A stretch of 37,486 nt of DNA from NCBI GenBank assembly GCA_013054445.1, contig JAAMPI010000448.1, positions 1-37,486 of the forward strand, written 5' to 3'. The notes beneath the pieces were generated by a model. That model saw only the letters and a list, made by a program, of their open reading frames with translations. It did not search any database and was not told where the DNA came from. A program made the translations under genes and the position numbers. Shown here in pieces: positions 24,501-33,116 of this stretch. Source of the stretch: Cudoniella acicularis (Eukaryota; Ascomycota; Leotiomycetes; Helotiales; Helotiaceae). Position 1 is the first letter of the stretch. Each line of letters begins with the position of its first letter.

Positions 24501-25434
24501 TGGCAAGGACCGTGGAAAGGTTCGACCATTTATCTTCTAAGATGTTGAAACAAGTGAAGTCTTGAAAGCTTTTGTTTTTGTCTACAAGAACGAGAATGAT
24601 GAGGTTGAAGGAAACCAGAGGTATTTTATCTCCTCAAACTAATCCTTGGTGCAAGTTCCGAGACTTATACTCCATGTCACGGCATCTCTTCCGAAAACCT
24701 GATAGGGTCTATGTTTTTCAATCTTTTACGCCTTCTACCCAGTTTTCTATTCTTTCGAGTGGGGTTTCATATGATGGGAAAAGGAAGGGGGTATCGAGGA
24801 GATGAAGTTTAACTTTGCTTGGGCTGCGAAGCATTAGATGCGATTTCGGTATGATGCTGAATTTTGAAGTACTATAATATGCATTGATGGAGACGTGAGA
24901 GGGTGGATTCCACAGAGCTAAGATGGAACGAAGTATGGGAGTTTGGAAGTTATGCTCAGGTTTTTTTTTTCTTTGGGAAATGCGTTTGGTCTTCTGGGTA
25001 AGCAAGAGAAGGAGTGAGCCAAGGAGGAAAAAGAGAGCAGAATTTAGACATTTATGCGTAATGCAAGAGGCGAGTTGAAGCTTGGGAATTCGTGCAGCAA
25101 CGTTGGAGAGCGGGTTGCAAAGGTCAAACTCTCAATCTCTCGTTATAATGTTTTGAAAACAAGATAATGTGATCTGAAGCAAGTTTTGGTTCTTCTGCCT
25201 AGCTATCTAAACTTGAAAAACAGCATTGCATTGGGTATGCAACCAACGCTAACTTCGGCCTTCAGCCTATTCTTATATTTTTGTCTTTCGATTCGTGAAT
25301 CTTCATTTCGTCTCAGAGTTATGGAGAAAAGCCAATACGCCGGACATGATGTATACAGAAATTTGCAGATTTTAGAGGATACCCCACGAGCGCCAGAAAC
25401 ACCAGAGACGGAAACCATGATGACTTCGGATATC
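21565..25434. other. Long gene-poor stretch between the methyltransferase and nog1
   Basis: I can support no gene in these 3.9 kb. Only short frames occur, on both strands. A minus-strand open run at about 23421-23575 reads ADEKSGPRAVSAGDQRPVST followed by a lysine-rich and then Gln/Arg-rich part (HQRQRQQQR) and ends at a possible GT donor; it could be an isolated exon or chance. A CTG-rich triplet tract lies at 23421-23441. A fragment VCSTCRAKKV at about 22641-22670 (+) recalls half of a Zn2Cys6 cluster but the other cysteines are absent. The block also holds the far 3' flank of nog1. Confidence 0.5.
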
Positions 25435-27502
25435 TTAACGACTGTTTGTCTTGCCCATGCCACGTTTTCCGGAGAACTAGAAAATAGAACGTTAGAATAT
25501 GTTCATGCAAGGAAAAGGGGCTCGGAAAAGCAAAATTTACCAAATGCTTCGGCATCGCTGCAGCAACATGTCTATCAGCCTCACCCTGTCTCGCCATCCT
25601 GTTCATCTTCCTCTGACTTAATTTCTGTGCTCTCTCTGCCTTGGTTCTCGCAACTTCATTTGTCACACCATCATCACGTCTGTTACTTTGACTTCTCGCT
25701 CTGCTCTTAGCCCGCATCTTCGCTTCGTAACCAGGATCATCAACATCCATGACGTCCTCGGTACCAGTGCGACTCCTCGTTGTAGAGCGACCACGTGCTT
25801 GCGAACGTGCACGCACACCGATAGAAGTGGTGTCCAAGCCAAGAGAATCGAGGTGGTCCTCCATATCTGTGAGCTTCTTGCGGGTCGCCGTGCGGGGAAT
25901 TATAGCGCGGTTCTTGAGTGATTTCTTCATCTTTGCTTCGTTGCGGATGAGGGTTTGCTTCTCGCGGATCAGCTCGGCTTTCATTCTGATGTCTGCGTCT
26001 TCGGCATCTTCTATCGATTCGTCGGAGTCGTAGTAGCCTTCTGCTTCTAATTTCTCCTCTTCCTCTTCTAAAGCTGCGAGCTTGGCCTCGATATCAGGAT
26101 CAACGAAATCAGCGATATTCTTTCCGTCGAAAATTTCCGGGATTTTGTCGTGTTTCCATTCGGGATTCGCTAGAATGTATTTGTCTTTCAGATCTACGTT
26201 GTAGACTCCAGCACCACCATTTTCTTCCTCGATGTCACGGGCAAGTTTAGGTCGCTCTGGATCGTCCTTGTCGTATTTCTTCATGTTCTTGACCTTTTCG
26301 GGAATGAAAGCTTCTCGTACTACGCCATCCATTGGTCGAGCGACATGAATACGGTTGAGAACGTCCCCTAATCTTCCTCCAACCGCACCACTACTGTTTG
26401 TACCCGCCTTGAGTTTTTGCGCAACTCGGTCCGCAATTAATCGTTCGCAAGCAGCGTTTTTGACTTCTTGGACACCTTCAGCTGTGGTACACGATAGTTG
26501 AAGCATCTCAACATCGCCTGCCTTCAGAAGAGATTGAAGCTGAGCCTGGGTTTCTTCGTCCAAATCCTCCGGCCGAGTCACATCAATCTTGTTAATGACA
26601 ATAAATACGAGCTTATTGGCGAAAAGCGGTTTGATACTTTGGAAGAGTTGCATTTGGGCCTGAACGGTGTAGCCGCACTGCTCAGAGAGGTCCATAAAGT
26701 AAAGGATGGCCGATCGGAGATGTGCAATTGCGGTAATAGACTGCATCTCGATAGTATTCATCTCTTCCAAAGGATGATCTAAAATTCCAGGGGTATCAAT
26801 CGCTTGAAATCGCAAATATTTGTAATCGAAATGGCCGACGAACAAACTCTTCGTAGTGAAAGCATATGGCTGAACATCAACATCCGCTCTGGTGACACTC
26901 TTCAGGAAACTCGATTTTCCAACATTAGGATATCCGCAGATGAGCAGCGTTCTCGTGTTCGGGTCAATCGAGGGCAGACGACCTAGGTGCTGTCGCACTT
27001 GGTCGAGGTAGAGGAGGGGATCTTTGAGTCTTCGGCAGATGGTGGCCATTCGCCCCAACGCTGCGCGCTTGAGCTGCTTGCATTGGAAGAGGGATTGCGC
27101 ATATTTCAGAAGGCGGACATAATCTCTCGACACGATTTCGATCAAGTGCTTCGCAGTCGAGAGTTGACCAAGGGCAATTCGGAAATGGTCTGCATCGTAG
27201 AGAGTATTGAGGAGATCCTTGTGGAAAGGGTGGATATCTTGTAACCGTGGGAAACCATCCAGGATGAGCGATAGCTTCTCAGTAAACGTCTCTTGGGTAA
27301 ATTTGACCTTTCTGGTGTAGAAATCTAAAGTTTATTAGCAATTTGCACATCTGCGAAGTATTTGCCTCGTACTTCGAATTCTGCTTATCTGGAACCCAGC
27401 TCGAATCTGCGTCGGCAATCGTCGCTGCGTCCGGCTCAGCACGATATCGAGGAATTCCTGCGACGTCGGAACAGGTTGAATATCCTTCCAGGTAGTCTTC
27501 AT
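25435..27502 (-). CDS. nog1: Nucleolar GTP-binding protein 1 (60S biogenesis)
   Basis: GTPase that joins pre-60S ribosomal particles in the nucleolus and is needed for large-subunit maturation and for ordered release of later factors such as Rlp24 (family knowledge). Exons run 27373-27502, 25541-27324 and 25435-25476, giving 651 aa, the normal length. The protein starts [20 protein letters not shown], then shows G1 GYPNVGKSS (about 174-182), G3 DTPG (about 220-223) and G4 NKID (about 288-291). An acidic, lysine-rich, mostly disordered tail follows, ending [17 protein letters not shown]. The last exon of 42 bp is recovered by splicing out 25477-25540, which has a TATTCTAAC branch site. Without that splice the minus-strand frame runs on to 25319 with an unrelated tail. 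The gene is divergent from ura5, with 313 bp between start codons. Confidence 0.98.
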
Positions 27503-27815
27503 GTTGGGCAACTTGTTTGTCCGAGGTCGAGGTCAAGAGGTGAGGCGGGGGGAAATTCTCTATATTCTCGCATCAATTTTCAAAAGAACCTGAAGAATTT
27601 CTGTGATGCCAAGGCGCTAGTCTAATCTTATCTTAAGCGAGGCCTGCCCCACGTTAAATCTTTTCAGCCAGCCGTTGCCTGACGAGGAGTGTGGGCACCG
27701 TGGGATGTGAAGTTTTGGGGATTATTTTCTTGCTGTGTTTTCTATTTCCTTTTCTCCTTACAACTCCGAATTTCTGCTCATCGTCTCGAGACCTCCTAAT
27801 CTCCAAAAAATCAAG
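27503..27815. promoter_or_regulatory. Shared divergent promoter of nog1 and ura5
   Basis: The 313 bp between the two start codons must serve both genes. A C/T-rich tract at about 27727-27770 precedes the ura5 start, as is usual for strongly expressed fungal genes. On the minus strand, 27771-27782 reads GATGAGCAGAAA, one base off the PAC motif (GATGAGCTGAAA) that marks ribosome-biogenesis promoters in yeast, which would suit nog1; a T/A-rich TTTTCAAAA lies near 27577-27585. Whether these sites act here is inference. Confidence 0.5.
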
Positions 27816-28529
27816 ATGGCAGCCACAACGAAGCTTTCTCCATACAAGGCCGAGTTCTTGAAAGCAGCCATCGAAGGCGGGGTCCTCAAATTCGGCAGCT
27901 TCGAACTCAAGTCGAAACGAACCTCCCCCTACTTCTTCAACGCCGGCGATTTCTACCGCGCAGATCTTCTCCGAGCTATCTCCACCGCATACGCGAAGAC
28001 CATCATCGAAAACGGTTCTTCCTCATCTCCTATCGAGTTTGACATCATATTTGGTCCGGCTTACAAGGGAATCCCGTTGGCCACAGCCACGGTTGACAAG
28101 CTGGCAGATCTGGACCCAGAGAAATACGAAAAGAAGTGCTACAGCTTCGATAGGAAAGAGGCGAAGGATCACGGAGAAGGGGGAAATATTGTGGGTGCCC
28201 CATTAAAGGGCAAGAGGGTCTTGATTGTAGACGATGTCGTGACTGCTGGAACTGCGAAGAGGGAAGCTATTGGCAAGATTAGAAAAGAGGGCGGAATTGT
28301 CGTCGGCATATTGGTAGCTCTGGATCGAATGGAGAAGCTGCCTGCCCCGAGCGGAGACGATAGCACACCGATGCCGAGTGCGATTGGAGAAATCAGGAAG
28401 GAATACGGCATTCCAGTCTTGTCCATCTTGACACTGGACGACATTATTGGTGGATTGAAGGGAACTGGAGTTGATGATGATATCAAACGGATGGAAGAGT
28501 ACAAAGCCAAGTACAAGGCAAGTGATTAA
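27816..28529 (+). CDS. ura5: Orotate phosphoribosyltransferase
   Basis: Catalyses orotate plus PRPP to orotidine 5'-monophosphate, the fifth step of pyrimidine synthesis, in the cytosol. The single-exon frame encodes 237 aa, normal for the fungal enzyme. Visible are [19 protein letters not shown] near the N-terminus, [11 protein letters not shown] (about 79-89), the conserved [15 protein letters not shown] loop (about 109-123) and the PRPP-binding motif [13 protein letters not shown] (about 135-147). The start at 27816 sits in a good context (CAAGATGG). The open frame extends upstream to 27735, but that longer version begins with GTG and has no family support. The gene is convergent with the GNAT gene, with 159 bp between stop codons. 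In many fungi loss of this gene gives uracil auxotrophy and 5-fluoroorotic acid resistance (family knowledge). Confidence 0.98.
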   Translation: MAATTKLSPYKAEFLKAAIEGGVLKFGSFELKSKRTSPYFFNAGDFYRADLLRAISTAYAKTIIENGSSSSPIEFDIIFGPAYKGIPLATATVDKLADLDPEKYEKKCYSFDRKEAKDHGEGGNIVGAPLKGKRVLIVDDVVTAGTAKREAIGKIRKEGGIVVGILVALDRMEKLPAPSGDDSTPMPSAIGEIRKEYGIPVLSILTLDDIIGGLKGTGVDDDIKRMEEYKAKYKASD

Positions 28530-28688
28530 ACACTATGATACCCCTACTCTATGTATAGTGTTTTTGCTGTGCAATTACGTTGTGAAATGGGATATTGTTT
28601 CTCAACATCCAATGAGCCTTGAAGCCAACCTGCCAACCTAAACCAGGGGTATCACAAAGGAGTAATGGCAATTGATCAAAAATAGAAA
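28530..28688. terminator. Convergent 3' ends of ura5 and the GNAT gene
   Basis: Only 159 bp separate the two stop codons, so both transcripts must end within it or overlap. I can see no clear polyadenylation signal such as AATAAA; short T/A-rich segments such as CTATGTATAGTG near 28550-28561 are the best candidates. Confidence 0.35.
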
Positions 28689-29771
28689 TTAGCCATATCT
28701 TGCTCTCGCCTCAATCGGCTTCATCTCATACACCTAGAATTACATTAATTATTGTGTTCCCGAGGGAGAAGTCGGACATACCATGTCGAACCACCCACCT
28801 CCCCCGAATTGGGCCTTGCTTGAACCTTTGTTGGTGAAGCCTAGTGTCTCGTACCATGTCACCTTGTGCTGTCGAAGCAGTCAGCGGTAATTTAAAATAA
28901 ACCTAAGAAAAACGCGTTCCAAGGCCAAAATCATGGCGACACAAATCACAAGATACTCACATCATGCGCGATCAACGCCAGCCTATCCACAATACCCGCT
29001 CCATTCATCTGCGCGATGTAAGCTTTCATGAGAACTTGACCAATCCCTCTTCCCTGAAATCTTGGTAGAACGGCAACCGAGTGCAATACAATCGTTCTCC
29101 CTTGCTCTTGATGGCCCAAGTTTGATGGCTTTGGATGCTCTGAGTTCCAGTCGCGAGGATAGTCCATAGACTCATCCGTCGCCACTGGAGCTTCAGTTTT
29201 AGCGGCTACAACATGTCCAAGAAGGACGCTCACAGCTCCATTCTTCCGAGATGTTTCAACGGGCCTAGCCGCCGCGAGCGTCTCTGCTTTGAAGTCGGTG
29301 GTGCCCGGAACCACTGTCGTGAAGATACCGAGACATAGCTCGCCACATTTGCTAAGACGGTAAATAAACTTCAGGAATGTCAGAAACGCTTTTAACAATG
29401 TGGTAAAGGAACACTCAGGGGTTTCAAATGCCTCACGTGCCCATATTGAAATCCCCATTCTTCAATTGTTGACGCACCTTTTCCCTGGTAGCTCGCTCCC
29501 CTGGATCGGTAAACGCTGCGTTTTCTAGCGCAATACATGATTCGAGATCCGAGATGGTTAATGGGCGTATATAAGGGTGGAGATTGCTCGGTGCGGAACG
29601 GCTGTGGAACTGCTGGTCTGGTGGAACGATCACAAACTGGCGCTGTGGCTCTGGCGATCCCGTTGGGACTGGGCTTGACGGTCCGGAGGACATCCTGTTT
29701 GGAGAATCCGTGAATGTTGGAGGTGGTGTTGGTGATTTCTGATCTTCAAAGCTCGAGAGGTTGGGAGTCAT
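28689..29771 (-). CDS. GNAT-family N-acetyltransferase
   Basis: Acetyl-CoA-dependent N-acetyltransferase of the arylalkylamine/polyamine acetyltransferase-like branch (compare yeast Paa1); the exact substrate is not decidable. Exons run 29478-29771, 28961-29368, 28782-28868 and 28689-28733, giving 277 aa. The first ~65 residues are Pro/Ser-rich and probably disordered. The fold then starts YIRPLTISDLESCIALENAAF and continues ERATREK/FIYRLSKCGELCLGIF. The acetyl-CoA motif LHSVAVLPRFQGRGIG lies near 193-208, with the P-loop-like RFQGRGIG at 201-208. The end is HKVTWYETLGFTNKGSSKAQ to GGGGWFDMVYEMKPIEARAR. The last 45-bp exon follows a 48-bp intron (28734-28781); without that splice the protein would end ten codons later in an unrelated sequence. 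Intron 1 ends in AAG. An insertion rich in small residues (about 125-185) separates the core strands. The start at 29771 is the first ATG in frame. Confidence 0.92.
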
Positions 29772-31186
29772 TTCTAACAAGGGCTTCCGGTTCAGCCGTT
29801 ACGTTGCCAAGGAGTGATCCGGATGAGTTCTTGTCAAGGGATGATGCGTTTGTTGACTCGGAAGGGGGTTTTGAGGGAGTACAATGAAGGCAGAGGCGTG
29901 AGTGGTTCGTGGAATCTTGATGAATATCATGGTGGATGAAAGCCGCGCAGCACAGCACGAGACAGTGGGGAGCAGTCAACAACCTAGAACGCCACCGAGT
30001 ACGTACTTTTACACAACCGCTTTGGGGCTTTTTGCCGTGGCATGTGGCAAGCGTGACCACGCCCTCAAAATCGAGATTTGGCACGTCTAAGCATTTCTAT
30101 TTTATCTTAAGTGGGTAAGGAACTTTAATGTATTAGGTTCAAGTTCTTTATTGCCCAGGCTTATAAGGGCACATTTGTCTTGATAGGCCCACCCTGCTCC
30201 TTCACCACCAAATCTCGCTTGAGCTCGCACTTGACTTCAAGCCAAGTCCTGCAAACATCCAACCGACCAAGTCCTATGATCCTAATAAAGGAATAGGACC
30301 AGAAGTTCTCAATCTAGTGATGAAAGCCAATGCTCGATCTGCCTTCCGTACCATGCTACAACGAGCGAGGCGCTTTCCCACAGCTGTGGTTCTCCAAGAG
30401 TCCATTCTTCCGCACCATTCCTCATTTGGCCAGCAATCAGTTCCGGCCCATGTCTTGTATTGAATTTCTATGATCCATTCGCAACGATGGAGAAATCCCT
30501 GAAAGTTTCAGGCGGACAATCTGTCGGTATTTATGGAGCTTTGTTCAATCTCAAGTTGTACACACTCTGGAGAGCACACCTCGGAGCCTCATTTCGAGGA
30601 GGGGTGGTGGAAATTTTTACAACTGAACACAAGCACCTATTTTAAAGAAATAATGCTATTGTGGGCTACTTTGAGAGTAAAAGCGGAGCGGGCCGCTACA
30701 AATTTCCTCAAAACAGGAGTTAGTACACTTTAACTGGGCCTTGGTTGCTCTCTGGCTATGAGCTGGGTAAGGTACCCATAGCAATGAACTCAGAATTATG
30801 TTCTCCTTAGTACAAAATTATTTGGCTATTTGGTGTACCCAACTAAATTTTGAAGCTTTTTGGCATTTGTTTCTGCGCATCTATAACATCAAATTAAAAT
30901 CATGAAGTCTAAATTGCGAAGCCTTTCCTATTGTCAGATCAATTGTCGGCCTAAGCGAATCTCTCATCCAATATTCTGCAATAAGCTACGTCTCTCAGTA
31001 TTGTCTCTAGTGCCAAGCTTCACACAATAGCTCCTGTTTCCCTAGCGCTTTATTTTTCGGCCATATTTTTTGTAACTTCCAAACTTCATCTACCTCTGGA
31101 TTCATAGCACTTTGCGACGCTCCGTGGCGACTGCTCCAAATTCTCTCCGAGCTTCCAGCAGCAAACAATCACATTCCGCCTCTACA
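29772..31186. other. Intergenic region upstream of the GNAT gene and the F-box-like gene
   Basis: I see no supportable gene. An open plus-strand frame runs without a stop from 30167 to 30463, containing ATG at 30320 and reading NARSAFRTMLQRARRFPTAV; it may be a stray exon or chance. ORFs at 29902-30118 (+) and 30460-30733 (+) show no family features. The promoters of both divergent neighbours must lie at the two ends. Confidence 0.5.
30167..30463 (+). other. Open frame of about 98 codons, unrecognised
   Basis: This frame follows a TAA at 30164-30166 and ends with a TGA at 30461-30463. Only one ATG in its first two-thirds (30320) could start it, giving 47 aa. The composition (LELALDFKPSPANIQPTKSY) looks protein-like and the later part is arginine-rich. 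I recognise no domain and see no convincing splice partner. Confidence 0.2.
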
Positions 31187-32434
31187 ATGATTTCCCTCAA
31201 CAATACCATCATCCAGTCTAATATGGGGTCGTTCCGTCGTTTTCCTCCTGAGATCCGACTTATAATATTCAAAGAATTAATTGCCATGCTTTCATGTAGT
31301 CGAGAGGTATTACCAAATACAGAGATCGCTGGCCTTGCCATCCTCCGAACCTGCAAAGAACTTTACACAGAGCTCTCACTGGTTCTTTATTCAAACGATA
31401 GATTGCAAATCGACATCGACCCCACATTTGACGGATCTTCTTTCGATATTGCGATCACAAATCCCAGGCTGAATACAACTAGGTTATTGATGTTAACCGG
31501 CGCCCTGAGGGCTTTCAGTATTCTCCTTTCAACAAATTCGAGGTATAACAATTGGGGTTACAGCAGCAAGTCCGACCAATCCAGGTGGCATTGTCTGTCT
31601 CTGGAAGAAGATCCAGCAGATTGTGAAACTGCTTTCACATTCCAAAAGCCTCCCAGAAATCAAAATTCATCTCGAAGACAGTCACGACAGATTTTGGTGC
31701 AGCGAAGGAAGACGGCAGGCCTGTCTTTTCGACTGGAAAAATAACTCTACCCCTTTTGACGACTCAGAACTCTGGACGAAAGATTTCAATGCTGTCTTAC
31801 TCTTACTCCGTCAATTACGCAATGTCGCCTCTATTTCCATGCACTAGATAAGCTCCCGGGGAGAACAGCGGCATTCCTACATCTTGAACGTTTCGCTACA
31901 TGGTTCACGGTCGATGATAAAGGCAAGTGGGTCGAATCGCAACATGTCGAGGGTTTAGAACTTACTTGGAAAAGGTTCTACAGAGATCTTCCCATCCAAA
32001 TATTTGATACCCGGGAGGATATGCTCCACCGTTTTCAACTGATGATGGCCTTCAATCCCGAATCGGCAAATATGCGACGCATGCGCCACCAACTCGATCG
32101 TCGACCCGAAAAACGACTACCTGAGGAGCAATGGTGCATAAAAGAGACCTAGAACCTACCACTACTCCATTTCTACATCAGGGAAATGGAAGACTCTGTA
32201 ACTGTTCGAGAAGATGATGAGCAGTGTGATACTGAGGACAAATGGGATGAGGGCGCTTGGCTTTCATATTATAGACAAGTAGGCATCCCAATTCTCAAAG
32301 AGGGGGGGTTCACTGAATTGATGAAGAAGATGTTATCGAGGAATAAAATGTACAGAGAGCGCGAGCTAGAGTTCCGTCAACGCTTCAATATGATTCGACC
32401 GCGTTCTCGTTATCCAGACTCCAGGGTATGGTAG
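31187..32434 (+). pseudogene. Fungal F-box/2EXR-like protein, probably frameshifted
   Basis: The N-terminus has the pattern typical of fungal F-box-like/2EXR proteins: RRFPPEIRLIIFKELI, then AILRTCKELYTELSLVLYSN and LQIDID. Proposed exon 1 is 31187-31517. A 46-bp intron (31518-31563) leads to TASPTNPGGIVCLWKKIQQI and HLEDSHDRFW, ending in LLLLRQLRN. At about 31815-31843 the frame must shift by one base to continue as LDKLPGRTAAFLHLERFATW; no plausible intron accounts for this. A TAG at 32150-32152 is removed if a 48-bp intron (32134-32181) is spliced, after which the frame reads EMEDSVTVREDDEQ and ends at 32434. So either one base is lost in the genome, making a recent pseudogene, or it is an assembly error. 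Such proteins are often adaptors in ubiquitin ligases, but no function can be assigned here. Confidence 0.5.
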
Positions 32435-33116
32435 CTAGCAAGAGGAGCATATCTGAAGAGAGTATGGCCGCTTGGAAAGGTGTTGAAGACATGGAAGTGT
32501 TTTTTCCGAGACACGGGCATCAGTTGGTGTGTATATACATGGTAACTACATACAGAGTTAACCATAAATACAAAATTTCTTCGAGAGGTCTCGCAAAACC
32601 TGGAATACTCTTGTCTGATCGTTAATGATGCAACGTCCTGGGCTTTTCATGATCAAAATTCTTTCATATTACAACTTGGCATTGCCCGTTGCTCGCCAAT
32701 CGTGTGGTATTTTTGAGGAAATATTAAAATATAACCTGTACTTGTTAAACAAATGAAGCACCACCCATGGACATTGATCCAATTTATTTATGCGCGCTTG
32801 GCCCGAGTCTTCGGCTTGCTCGGGAGCTCGAAGCCTAAGGCCTCAAAAGCCACATGTCGGCGTCAAGAATTGCCGACTGAGCTTTGTAAGGTCTTGAATG
32901 ACGAGAGAAGATTAATAAATACTTGAAGTTGCTTTAACATCCACTTTCCATCCTCGACAATCCTCCCTCCCGGCATTCCACGGATCTGTATAGTCTTGGC
33001 CGGTCTTAACTGGATCGATCCAGACGATAACGATTATCAATTGCCCGGATACAGCGCATGCGAACTTCGACAAGCAGATCGCATTGACTCGTCGGTTGAA
33101 GGGGGAAAGGGAAATT
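32435..33116. promoter_or_regulatory. Upstream region of the Lon protease gene
   Basis: These 682 bp hold the promoter and leader of the Lon gene and no supportable gene of their own. A 6-bp dyad (CCCGAG at 32802-32807, CTCGGG at 32819-32824, 11 bases apart) lies about 300 bp before the start codon. I looked for a heat-shock element (repeated GAA/TTC at 5-base steps), which would be expected for Lon in other fungi, and found none complete. Confidence 0.45.

Noticed and set aside
25186..25710. 174-aa plus-strand ORF
   Set aside because: It overlaps the conserved 3' exons and intron of nog1 on the other strand and shows no family features.
27735..27815. In-frame N-terminal extension of ura5
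   Set aside because: The longer version begins with GTG, not ATG, and orotate phosphoribosyltransferases start at the [14 protein letters not shown] region; it is leader sequence.
32802..32824. Dyad CCCGAG/CTCGGG as a heat-shock element for Lon
   Set aside because: It does not contain the repeated GAA/TTC units at 5-base spacing required for a heat-shock element.
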